Below the pieces are notes generated by a model that saw only the letters and a list, made by a program, of their open reading frames with translations, did not search any database and was not told the origin of the DNA. This document shows positions 8,895-21,500 of a stretch of 64,000 nt of DNA, one piece after another. Each line of letters starts with the position of its first letter. Position 1 is the first letter of the stretch. A program made the translations under genes and the position numbers. The stretch lies in the NCBI RefSeq assembly GCF_038502225.1, contig NC_091390.1:10664187-10728186 (forward strand), read 5' to 3'. This DNA is from Cherax quadricarinatus. Its lineage: Eukaryota > Arthropoda > Malacostraca > Decapoda > Parastacidae.

Positions 8895-9110
8895 CTGTAA
8901 AGGACTTGTTAAATTAGACACATGTGCAACTCTTGGGTATCTTTATTGAGGAAACGCTTCGCCACACAGTGGCTTCGTCATCCAGTTCTTCAAGTTTCTC
9001 CTTCGTATGGACTGATGAAGCCACTGTGTGGCGAAACGTTTCCTCAATAAAGATACCCAAGAGTTGCACATGTGTCTAATTTATCAACATGTCGGTTCTC
9101 TGAACCATTC
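8895..9110. mobile_element. GAAACG-hairpin fold-back element (CTGATGA type)
   Basis: Two arms in opposite orientation: a minus arm (8903-8985) with CGCTTCGCCACACAGTGGCT, and a plus arm (9005-9095) with CTGATGA at 9012-9018, the hairpin GCCAC-TGT-GTGGC, GAAACG at 9033-9038 and AATAAAGATACCC. The right end, ATGTCGGTTCTCTGAACCATTC (about 9089-9110), ends in an inverse of the terminus at 8527. This and the element to its left may be one composite insertion spanning a CR1-like fragment. Confidence 0.7.
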
Positions 9111-9111
9111 A

Positions 9112-9460
9112 TCTACAAACCTGTCAGACACTGCAACTTCTTGGGATCTTAATACTTAGGAATTCTTCGCTTGCCTAATTCTTGGGCACGACCTACTTCC
9201 ACATTGAACAAATGTAACACCACCTATGACTGCTGCACCTCTCCTGCCATACGGTTTATAAGCTGCTTCTCCGCTCATCTGCCGTATTCTACTCAAGATT
9301 GATGGACTGAACACATCGACTCAAGGTTGAGGGACTGATTACCTCATTCTCCTCCTGTTCTTCAAGTTTCTCCTTTGTATGGACTGATGAAGCCACTGTG
9401 TGGCGAAACGTTTCCTCAATAAAGATTCCCAAGAGTTGCACATGTGTCTAATTTATCAAG
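9112..9460 (+). mobile_element. GAAACG-hairpin element, nearly full plus-oriented unit
   Basis: Runs from CCTGTCAGACACTGCAAC through GACTGATTACCTCATTCTCC to the module (CTGATGA 9384-9390, hairpin, GAAACG 9405-9410) and AATAAAGATTCCC, ending GTGTCTAATTTATCAAG. The 5' text parallels the minus unit at 3886-4308 in order and spacing, so this is probably the whole non-autonomous unit of about 350-430 bp. No open frame is present. Confidence 0.7.
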
Positions 9461-9461
9461 C

Positions 9462-9960
9462 CTAGTGCTGTGTGTAGATCTATATATAGCCTAGTGCTAT
9501 GTTTAGTTCTAGTGAAGCTTAGTACTGTGTAGATCTATATGTAGCCTAGTGCTGTGTTTAGTTCTAGTGAAGCCTAGTACTGTGTAGATCTACATGTAGC
9601 CTAGTGCTGTGTTTAGTTCTAGTGAAGCCTAGTACTGTGTTTAGATCTGTTTATACCAGGTGCTTTGTTTAGGTTTATTGTTGTGTAGTGATGGTTTTTA
9701 AATATATTGCAGCCCAGTAGTGGGTTTAGATCTATTGTAACCGGGGGCGGTTGTGTGTAGATCTATTGAAGTCTTATGTTCTGTTCACATCTATTGACGT
9801 CTTGTGCTCACTTCAGATCTATTGAAGTCTTGTGCTCACTTCAGATCTATTGAAGTCTTGTGCTCACTTCAGATCTACTGAAGTCTTGTGCTCACTTCAG
9901 ATCTATTGAAGTCTTGTGCTCTGTTCAGATCTGTTGAAGTCTTGTGCCCTGCACACATCT
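9462..9960 (+). repeat. Two adjoining short tandem arrays
   Basis: The first part (to about 9660) repeats units around AGCCTAGTGCTGTGTTTAG and TAGATCTA. The second part (about 9760-9960) repeats a 28-bp unit built on GAAGTCTTGTGCTCACTTCA and GATCTATT, six to seven times. Both contain AGATCTA, so one may derive from the other. Degraded copies extend to about 10030. Confidence 0.75.
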
Positions 9961-10030
9961 ATTGATTTCAGCGATGTCTTGACATCCATCGAAACACGGT
10001 GCTGTTTTCAGATCTACTGAAGTCCATTGC

Positions 10031-10435
10031 TGTCAATTGGCCTATTATAGCACCTGGCTTTTCATTTGATTTAGCAGAACCCGGTGGTATGAGTGTGCCG
10101 CGAGGATCAGCATTATGCTTACGTGTGCTATCGCCTGGCGTTCCGTGGAAGCCATCGATTACATGACGCATTTCATTATTTATTCAGAAATGCTGCCACT
10201 TGGCATGTGGGTCTGTCACGTAATTTTGAAAGTTATAAAGAAAAAAACAATAAGTCTTTTAGATGGACGGCGGCTATGCATGGACTCGTTTTTGTACGGT
10301 ATGTATCAACTGAGATATTACCCGAAACTCGAAATATACCGCATTTATATACCGCACTTCGGTCTGTATTGGGTTATTGACATGTCACACTCAAGCGAGA
10401 AGTGGAGAAGGGCATGATATATGCTGGGGCGAGCA
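10031..10435. other. Unique DNA, no feature recognised
   Basis: Two overlapping open frames of 95-100 codons occur here, but neither has a recognisable motif, splice context or sensible composition. Nothing is annotated. Confidence 0.4.
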
Positions 10436-10680
10436 CCTAAGACTTGTCAAGTGTCGAAAACTGACCGAAACGTCATGGTAAGTTCCTTTCTTAAGTGTGG
10501 GTTATTTGTGTATTGTTCATATCAGTGTCCTTTTTTCAGCACACCGGCCATATCCCATCGAGGCAGGGTGACCTAAAAAGGGATTACTACCCCTTTGCTC
10601 CCGGCATTTTAGTCGCCTCTTACGACACTCATGGGCTACGGAGGAAGAATTCTGTTCCACAACCCCATGGAAGTGTTTTG
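10436..10680 (+). repeat. Interspersed repeat fragments (GACCGAAACGTC type, then SINE-like block)
   Basis: 10440-10530 holds ACTGACCGAAACGTCATGGT followed by AAGTGTGGGTTATTTGTGTA. This is a diverged form of a hairpin-GAAACG repeat also seen in inverse at 27170-27285. 10540-10680 holds CACACCGGCCATATCCCATC, GAGGCAGGGTGACC, GTCGCCTCTTACGACACTCA and AGAATTCTGTTCCAC. I recall the latter as a widespread arthropod SINE-like repeat; that is memory, not shown here. Confidence 0.45.
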
Positions 10681-10795
10681 TTTACTCTTCAGATAATCCA
10701 AAATTTTCTTAAGGTTTTGTCATCGAGATGATACTGGAAATTTTGTGTTTGTTCTGATGTAATATTTTACAAGATTAGGAAAAGAATTATATTTT

Positions 10796-11880
10796 CCGAC
10801 GACCCCCCATCAGGCAGAATGGTTTTCCAGCCATTTCACACTAGATGGCTTCTCTAGGGAATTCTATTGAATAGGATGGTTTCCCTAGGGAATTCCATCA
10901 CACAGAATGGTTTTCGTGTCATTCTCCATCACACAGGATGGTTTCCCTAGGGAACTCCATCACCTAGGATGGTTTCCCTAGGGAATTCCATCACACAGAA
11001 TGGTTTTCGTGTCATTCTCCATCACCTAGGATGGTTTCCCTAGGGAACTCCATCACCTAGGATGTTTTCCCTAGGGAATTCCATCACACAGAATGGTTTT
11101 CGTGTCATTCTCCATCACACAGGATGGTTTCCCTAGGGAACTCCATCACCTAGGATGGTTTCCCTAGGGAATTCCATCACACAGAATGGTTTTCGTGTCA
11201 TTCTCCATCACACAGGATGGTTTCCCTAGGGAACTCCATCACCTAGGATGGTTTCCCTAGGGAATTCCATCACACAGAATGGTTTTCGTGTCATTCTCCA
11301 TCACACAGGATGGTTTCCCTAGGGAACTCCATCACCTAGGATGGTTTTCGTGTCATTCTCCATCACACAGGATGGTTTCCCTAGGGAATTCCGTCACACA
11401 GGATGATTTCCCTAAATAACTTCATCATGGAAGGGCTCTCCTGTCATTCTCCATCACATAGCATGATTTCCCTAGGGAATTCCATCACACAGAATGGTTT
11501 TCGTGTCATTCTCCATCACACAGGATGGTTTCCCTAGGGAACTCCATCACCTAGGATGGTTTCCCTAGGGAATTCCGTCACACAGGATGATTTCCCTAAA
11601 TAACTTCATCATGGAAGGGCTCTCCTGTCATTCTCCATCACATAGCATGATTTCCCTAGGGAATTCCATCACACAGAATGGTTTTCGTGTCATTCTCCAT
11701 CACACAGGATGGTTTCCCTAGGGAATTCCGTCACACAGGATGATTTCCCTAAATAACTTCATCATGGAAGGGCTTTCCTGTCATTCTCCATCACATAGCA
11801 TGATTTCCCTAGGAAATTTCATGACACAGAATGGTTTTCGTGTCATTCTCCATCACACAGGCTAGTTTAACACTCATTCT
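10796..11880 (+). repeat. 31-bp minisatellite, array A (about 35 units)
   Basis: Units begin CATCACACAGGATGGTTTCC and end in CTAGGGAA(C/T)TC. They alternate with a variant carrying ATGGTTTTCGTGTCATTCTC, so the real period is often two or three units. The register and core CATCACACA..GGTGATTT/GGATGGTTT match the much larger array at 12508-23800, from which it is separated by a SINE and about 350 bp. Confidence 0.85.
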
Positions 11881-11916
11881 ACATCATACTTTAACCACAC
11901 AGCATTATTACTGTAG

Positions 11917-12172
11917 GTTCGCCGGTCTTGACCCGGCCCGAGTCTTTTCCAGATGGTGACCCGGCGTTGGCCTTCCGGGTGGGGAGGTCTCACATATTCT
12001 TTCTTCTGTCCTATGTTCCCTCACGGGAGGTTCCTTGACGCTGGTGAGGGGCTCCTGATCTTGGGAATTGGATCTGTGATCCGGTTTCCTGAATTGAGTC
12101 TGAATACCTTCCATCCTCCCCCTATATGCGCAGTATAATGCTATGGGGTTAGCGCTCCCCGTGATTATAATT
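11917..12172 (+). mobile_element. SINE-like element sharing its 3' tail with the I-type LINE
   Basis: Starts GTTCGCCGGTCTTGACCCGG, contains GGGGCTCCTGATCTTGGGAA and ends GTATAATGCTATGGGGTTAG-CGCTCCCCGTGATTATAATT. CTGTAG is found on both sides (11911-11916 and 12173-12178), with looser similarity outward, so a short TSD is plausible. The tail matches the LINE 3' end at about 5135-5187 and two tail-only insertions at 1661 and 8312. No pol III A/B box pair is convincing, so the head origin is unknown. Confidence 0.6.
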
Positions 12173-12178
12173 CTGTAG

Positions 12179-12507
12179 TATCTGGAGGTCTTGCTATGGT
12201 TCCTCCGGCTGGAAGGTGACATCATCTCTCTTGCGATGACTCCCCGGGATGAGGAGTGTCTCCTTTCTTCTTGCTCAGGTCGCATCTTGGTAACCACGGG
12301 TCCCCTTGAGTTTTCTGACACTTGTCGTCCCAGCTGGCATTGTGATTTTGAGTTGGTCGTTGTGGCATGGCCTGAATGTTTGCTTCAGGCTGTACTACCA
12401 CGTACAAACAAATATAGGCTCCCAGTGGGCTTGTTTTTTGGTTTTCCTGTGATACATCATTACAAAGGACGGTTTTCTCTGTTGTACTTAACCTCGTGGT
12501 TTTTCTT
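12179..12507. other. Unique DNA between the two 31-bp arrays
   Basis: No repeat unit and no coding feature recognised. Overlapping open frames on both strands lack motifs. It separates arrays A and B and may be an insertion into one ancestral array. Confidence 0.35.
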
Positions 12508-15500
12508 ATCATAAAACACACTGTAGTTTTCCTATCAAACTTCATCACACAAGGTGATTTTCCTATCAAACTTCATCACACAAGGTGATTTTCCTATCAA
12601 ACATCATCACACAAGGTGATTTTTCTATCAAACATCACACAAGGTGATTTTCCTATCAAACTTCATCACACAAGGTGATTTTCCAATCATACTTCATCAC
12701 ACAAGGTGATTTTCCTATCAAACTTCATCACACAAGGTGATTTTCCTATCAAACTTCATCATACAACGTGATTTTCCTATCAAACATCAACACACAAGGT
12801 GATTTTCCTATAAAACATCATCACACAAGGTGATTTTCCTATCAAACATCACACAAGGTGATTTTCCTATCAAACTTCCTCACACAAGGTGATTTTCCTA
12901 TTAAACATCAACACACAAGGAGATTTTCCTATAAAACATCATCACACAAGGTGATTTTCCTATCAAACTTCATCACACAAGGAGATTTTCCTATCAAACA
13001 TCATCACACAAGGTGATTTTCCTATCAAACATCAACACACAAGGTGATTTTCCTATAAAACATCATCACACAAGGTGATTTTCCTATCAAACTTCACCAA
13101 ACAAGGAGATTTTCCTATCAAACATCATCACACAAGGTGATTTTTCTATCAAACTTCATCACACAAGGTGATTTTCCTATAAAACATCACACAAGGTGAT
13201 TTTCCTATCAAACTTCATCACACAAGGAGATTTTCCTATCAAACATCATCACACAAGGTGATTTTTCTATCAAACTTCATCACACAAGGTGATTTTCCTA
13301 TAAAACATCATCACACAAGGTAAGTTTCCTATAAAACATCACACAAGGTGATTTTCCTATCAAACATCATCACACAAGGTGATTTTTCTATCAAACTTCA
13401 TCACACAATGTGATTTTCCTATAAAACATCATCACACAAGGTGATTTTCCTATCAAACATCATCACGCAAGGTGATTTTCCTATCAAACTTCATCACACA
13501 AGGTGACTTTCCAATCAAACATCATCACACAAGGTGATTTTCCTATCAAACTTCATCACACAAAGTGATTTTCCTATCAAACATCATCACACAAGGAGAT
13601 TTTCCTATAAAACATTATCACACAAGGTGATTTTCCTATCAAACTTCATCACACAAAGTGATTTTCCTATCAAACTTCATCACACAAGGAGATTTTCTTA
13701 TCAAACATCATCACACAAGGTGATTTTCCTATCAAACTTCATCACACAAGGTGATTTTCCTATCAAACATCAACACACAAGGTGATTTTCCTATAAAACA
13801 TCATCACACATGGTGATTTTCCTATCAAACTTCATCACACAAGGAAATTTTCCAATCAAACATCATCACAAAAGGTGATTTTCCTATCAAACTTCATCAC
13901 ACAAGGTGCTTTTCCTATCAAACTTCATCACACAAGGTGATTTTCCTATAAAACATCATCACCCAAGGTGATTTTCCTATAAAACATCATCACACAAGGT
14001 TATTTTCCTATCAAACTTCACACAAGGTGATTTTCCTATCAAACATCAACACACAAGGAGATTTTCCTATAAAACATCACACAAGGTGATTTTCCTATCA
14101 AACTTCATCACACAAGGTGATTTTCCTATCAAACATCATCACACAAGGTGATTTTCCTATCAAACATCATCACACAAGGTGATTTTCCTATCAAACATCA
14201 TCACACAAGGTGATTTTCCTATCAAACATCACACAAGGTGATTTTCCTATCAAACTTCATCACACAAGGTGATTTTCCTATCAAACATCATCACACAAGG
14301 TGATTTTCCTATCAAACATCATCACACAAGGTGATTTTCTTATCAAACTTCATCAAACAAGGCGATTTTCTTATCAAACTTCATCACACAAGGTGATTTT
14401 CCTATCAAACATCATCACACAAGGTGATTTTCTTATTAAACTTCATCACACAAGGTGATTTTCTTATCAAACTTCATCACGCAAGGTGATTTTCCTATCA
14501 AACATCATCACACAAGGTGATTTTCTTATCAAACTTCATCACACAAGGTGATTTTCCTATCAAACTTCATCACACAAGGTGATTTTCCTATCAAACATCA
14601 ACACACAAGGTGATTTTCCTATAAAACATCATCACACAAGGTGATTTTCCAATCAAACTTCATCACACAAGGTGATTTTCCTATCAAACTTCATCACACA
14701 AGGTGATTTTCCTATCAAACATCATCACACAAGGTGATTTTCCTATCAAACATCATCACACCAGGTGATTTTCCTATCAAACATCAACGCACAAGGTGAT
14801 TTTCCTATAAAACATCATTACACAAGGTGATTTTCCTATCAAACTTCATCACACAAGGCGATTTTCCTATCAAACATCATCACACAAGGTGATTTTCCTA
14901 TCAAACATCACACAAGGTGATTTTCCTATCAAACTTCATCACACAATGTGATTTTCCTATCAAACTTCATCACACAAGTTGATTTTCCAATCATACTTCA
15001 TCACACAAGGTGATTTTCCTATCAAACATCATCACACAAGGTGATTTTCCTATCAAACTTCATCACACAAGGTGATTTTCCTATTAAACATCAACACACA
15101 AGGAGATTTTCCTATAAAACATCATCACACAAGGTGATTTTCCTATCAAACTTCATCACACAAGGAGATTTTCCTATCAAACGTCATCACACAAAGTGAT
15201 TTTCCTATCAAACATCAACACACAAGGTGATTTTCCTATAAAACATCATCACACAAGGTGATTTTCCTATCAAACTTCATCACACAAGGAGATTTTCCTA
15301 TAAAACATCATCACACAAGGTGATTTTCCTATCAAACTTCATCACACAAGGAGATATTCCTATCAAACATCATCACAAAAGGTGATTTTTCTATCAAACT
15401 TCATCACACAAGGTGATTTTCCTATAAAACATCACACAAGGTGATTTTCCTATAAAACATCACACAAGATGATTTTACTATCAAACATCACACAAGGTGA

Positions 15501-18500
15501 TTTTTCTATCAAACTTCATCACACAAGGTGATTTTCCTATAAAACATCATCACACAAGGTAAGTTTCCTATAAAACATCACACAAGGTGATTTTCCTATC
15601 AAACTTCATCACACCAGGTGATTTTCCTATCAAACATCAACACACAAGGTGATTTTCCTATAAAACATCATCACACAAGGTGATTTTCCTATCAAACTTC
15701 ATCACACAAGGCGATTTTCCTATCAAACATCATCACACAAGGTGATTTTCCTATCAAACATCACACAAGGTGATTTTCCTATCAAACTTCATCACACAAT
15801 GTGATTTTCCTATCAAACTTCATCACACAAGTTGATTTTCCAATCATACTTCATCACACAAGGTGATTTTCCTATCAAACTTCATCACACAAGGTGATTT
15901 TCCTATCAAACTTCATCACACAAGGTGATTTTCCTATTAAACATCAACACACAAGGAGATTTTCCTATAAAACATCACACAAGGTGATTTTCCTATCAAA
16001 TTTCATCACACAATGAGATTTTCCTATCAAACATCATCACACAAGGTGATTTTCCTATCAAACAACAACACACAAGGTGATTTTCCTATGAAACATCATC
16101 ACACAAGGTGATTTTTCTATCAAACTTCATCACACAAGGTGATTTTCCTATAAAACATCACACAAGGTGATTTTCCTATAAAATATCACACAAGGTGATT
16201 TTATTATCAAACATCATCACACAAGGTGATTTCTCTATGAAACTTCATCACACAAGGTGATTTTCCTATCAAACATCATCACACAAGGTGATTTTCCTAT
16301 CAAACATCACACAAGGTGATTTTCCTATCAATCATCATCACAGAAGGTGATTTTCCTATCAAACATCATCACACAAGGTGATTTTCCTATTAAACTTCTT
16401 CACACAAGGTGATTTTCCTATCAAACATCATCACACAAGGTGATTTTCCTATCAAACATCATCACACAAGGTGATTTTCCTATCAAACTTCATCACACAA
16501 GGCGATTTTCTTATCAAACTTCATCACACAAGGTGATTTTCCTGTCAAACTTCATCACACAAGGTGATTTTCCTATCAAACTTCATCACACAAGGTGATT
16601 TTCCTATAAGACATCATCACACAAGGTGATTTTCCTATCATACTTCATTACACAAGGTGATTTTCCTATCAAACTTCATCACACAAGGTGATTTTCCTAT
16701 CAAACTTCTTCACACAAGGTGATTTTCCTATCAAACATCAACACACAAGGTGATTTTCCTATAAAAGATCTTCACACAAGTTGATTTTCCGATCAAACTT
16801 CATCACACAAAATGATTTTCCTATCAAACTTCATCACACAAGGAGATTTTCCTATAAAACATCATCACACAAGGTGATTTTCCTATCAAACATCATCACA
16901 CAAGGTGATTTTCCTATCAAACTTCATCACACAAGGTGACTCTCCTATTACACATCAACACACAAGGAGATTTTCCTATAAAACATCACACAAAGTGATT
17001 TTCCTATCAAACTTCATCACACAAGGAGATTTTCTTATCAAACATCATCACACAAGGTGATTTTCCGATCAAACTTCATCACACAAGGTGATTTTCCTAT
17101 CAAACATCAACACACAAGGTGATTTTCCTATAAAACATCATCACACATGGTGATTTTCCTATCAAACTTCATCACACAAGGAAATTTTCCAATCAAACAT
17201 CATCACAAAAGGTGATTTTCCTATCAAACTTCATCACACAAGGTGCTTTTCCTATCAAACTTCATCACACAAGGTGATTTTCCTATAAAACATCATCACC
17301 CAAGGTGATTTTCCTATAAAACATCATCACACAAGGTTATTTTCCTATGAAACTTCACACAAGGTGATTTTCCTATCAAACATCAACACACAAGGAGATT
17401 TTCCTATAAAACATCACACAAGGTGATTTTCCTATCAAACTTCATCACACAAGGTGATTTTCCTATCAAACATCATCACACAAGGTGATTTTCCTATCAA
17501 ACATCATCACACAAGGTGATTTTCCTATCAAACATCATCACACAAGGTGATTTTCCTATCAAACATCACACAAGGTGATTTTCCTATCAAACTTCATTAC
17601 ACAAGGTGATTTTCCTATCAAATATCATCACACAAGGTGATTTTCCTATCAAACATCATCACACAAGGTGATTTTCCTATCAAACATCATCACACAAGGT
17701 GATTTTCCTATCAAACTTCATCACACAAGGTGATTTTCTTATCAAACTTCATCACACAAGGTGATTTTCCTATCAAACATCATCACACAAGGTGATTTTC
17801 TTATTAAACTTCATCACACAAGGTGATTTTCTTATCAAACTTCATCACGCAAGGTGATTTTCCTATCAAACATCATCACACAAGGTGATTTTCTTATCAA
17901 ACTTCATCACACAAGGTGATTTTCCTATCAAACTTCATCACACAAGGTGATTTTCCTATCAAACATCAACACACAAGGTGATTTTCCTATAAAACATCAT
18001 CACACAAGGTGATTTTCCAATCAAACATCATCACACAAGGTGATTTTCCTATCAAACTTCATCACACAAGGTGATTTTCCTATCAAACATCATCACACAA
18101 GGTGATTTTCCTATCAAACATCATCACACCAGGTGATTTTCCTATCAAACATCAACGCACAAGGTGATTTTCCTATAAAACATCATTACACAAGGTGATT
18201 TTCCTATCAAACTTCATCACACAAGGCGATTTTCCTATCAAACATCATCACACAAGGTGATTTTCCTATCAAACATCACACAAGGTGATTTTCCTATCAA
18301 ACTTCATCACACAATGTGATTTTCCTATCAAACTTCATCACACAAGTTGATTTTCCAATCATACTTCATCACACAAGGTGATTTTCCTATCAAACATCAT
18401 CACACAAGGTGATTTTCCTATCAAACTTCATCACACAAGGTGATTTTCCTATTAAACATCAACACACAAGGAGATTTTCCTATAAAACATCATCACACAA

Positions 18501-21500
18501 GGTGATTTTCCTATCAAACTTCATCACACAAGGAGATTTTCCTATCAAACGTCATCACACAGTGATTTTCCTATCAAACATCAACACACAAGGTGATTTT
18601 CCTATAAAACATCATCACACAAGGTGATTTTCCTATCAAACTTCATCACACAAGGAGATTTTCCTATAAAACATCATCACACAGGTGATTTTCCTATCAA
18701 ACTTCATCACACAAGGAGATATTCCTATCAAACATCATCACAAAAGGTGATTTTTCTATCAAACTTCATCACACAAGGTGATTTTCCTATAAAACATCAC
18801 ACAAGGTGATTTTATTATCAAACATCATCACACAAGGTGATTTTCCTATAAAACATCACACAAGGTGATTTTCCTATCAAACTTCATCACAGAAGGAGAT
18901 TTTCCTATCAAACATCATCACACAAGGTGATTTTTCTATCAAACTTCATCACACAAGGTGATTTTCCTATAAAACATCATCACACAAGGTAAGTTTCCTA
19001 TAAAACATCACACAAGGTGATTTTCCTATCAAACTTCATCACACAAGGTGATTTTCCTATAAAACATCACACAAGGTGATTTTCCTATCAAACTTCATCA
19101 CACAAGGAGATTTTCCTATCAAACATCATCACACAAGGTGATTTTTCCTATAAAACATCATCACACAAGGTAAGTTTCCTATAAAACATCACACAAGGTG
19201 ATTTTCCTATCAAACATCATCACACAAGGTGATTTTCCTATCAAACATCATCACACAAGGTGATTTTTCTATCAAACTTCATCACACAAGGCGACTTTCC
19301 TATAAAACATCATCACACAAGGTGATTTTCCTATAAAACATCATCACACAAGGTGATTTTCCTATCAAACATCATCACACAAGGTGATTTTCCTATCAAA
19401 CATCATCACACAAGGTGATTTTCCTATCAATCATCATCACACAAGGTGATTTTCCTATCAAACATCATCACACAAGGTGATTTTCCTATTAAACTTTTTC
19501 ACACAAGGTGATTTTCCTATCAAACATCATCACACAAGGTGATTTTCCTATAAAACATCATCACACAAGGTGATTTTCCTATCAAACATCATCACACAAG
19601 GTGATTTTCCTATCAAACATCATCACACAGGGTGATTTTCTTATTAATCTTCATCACACAAGGTGATTTTCTTATCAAACTTCATCACGCAAGGTGATTT
19701 TCCTATCAAACATCATCACACAAGGTGATTTTCTTATCAAACTTCATCACACAAGGTGATTTTCCTATCAAACATCAACACACAAGGTGATTTTCCTATA
19801 AAACATCATCACACAAGGTGATTTTCCAATCAAACATCATCACACAAGGTGATTTTCCTATCAAACATCATCACACAAGGTGATTTTCCTATAAAACATT
19901 ATCACACAAGGTGATTTTCCTATCAAACTTCATCACACCAGGTGATTTTCCTATCAAACATCAACACACAAGGTGATTTTCCTATAAAACATCACACAAG
20001 GTGATTTTCCTATCAAACTTCATCACACAAGGCGATTTTCCTATCAAACATCATCACGCAAGGTGATTTTCCTCTCAAACATCACACAAGGTGATTTTCC
20101 TATCAAACTTCATCACACAATGTGATTTTCCTATCAAACTTCATCACACAAGTTGATTTTCCAATCATACTTCATCACACAAGGTGATTTTCCTATCAAA
20201 CTTCATCACACAAGGTGATTTTCCTATCAAACATCAACACACAAGGTGATTTTCCTATAAAACATCTTCACACAAGGTGATTTTCTTATCAAACTTCATC
20301 ACACAAGGTGATTTTCCTATAAAACATCATCATACAAGGTGATTTTCATATCAAACATCATCACACAAGGTGATTTTCCTATCAAACTTCATCACACAAG
20401 GTGATTTTCCTATTAAACATCACACAAGGAGATTTTCCTATAAAACATCATCACACAAGGTGATTTTCCTATCAAACTTCATCACACAAGGAGATTTTCC
20501 TATCAAACATCATCACACAAGGTGATTTTCCTATCAAACATCAACACACAAGGTGATTTTCCTATGAAACATCATCACACAAGGTGATTTTCCTATCAAA
20601 CTTCATCACACAAGGTGATTTTCCTATCAATCATCATCACACAAGGTGATTTTCCAAACATACTTCATTACACAAGGTGATTTTCCTATCAAACTTCATT
20701 ATGCAAGGTGATTTTCCTATCAAACATCATCACACAAGGTGATTTTCCTATCAAACTTCATCACACAAGGTGATTTTCCTATCAAACTTCATCCTATCAA
20801 ACATCACACAAGGTGATTTTCCTATCAAACTTCATCACACAAGGTGATTTTCCTATCAAACATCATGACACAAGGTGATTTTCCTATCAAACATCACACA
20901 AGGTGATTTTCCTATCAAACATCATTATGCAAGGTGATTTTCCTATCAAACATCATTACACAAGGTGATTTTCCTATCAAACTTCATCACACAAGGTGAT
21001 TTTCCTATCAAACTTCATCACACAAGGTGATTTTCCTATCAAACATCATCACACAAGGTGATTTTCCTATCAAACTTCATCACACAAGGTGATTTTCCTA
21101 TCAAACTTCATCACACAAGGTGATTTTCCTATCAAACTTCATCACACAAGGTGATTTTCCTATCAAACATCATCACACAAGGTGATTTTCCTATCAAACA
21201 TCATCACACAAGGTGATTTTCCTATCAAACTTCATCACACAAAATAATTTTCCTATCAAACTTCATCACACAAGGTGATTTTCCTATAAAACATCATCAC
21301 ACAAGGTGATTTTCCTATCAAACATCATCACACAAGGTGATTTTCCTATCAAACTTCATCACACAAGGTGACTTTCCTATTACACATCAACACACAAGGA
21401 GATTTTCCTATAAAACATCACACAAGGTGATTTTCCTATCAAACTTCATCACCCAAGGAGATTTTCTTATCACACATCATCACACAAGGTGATTTTCCTA

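Noticed and set aside
10093..10417. Two small frames of 95-100 codons
   Set aside because: Overlapping frames in unique DNA with no motif, codon signal or splice context.
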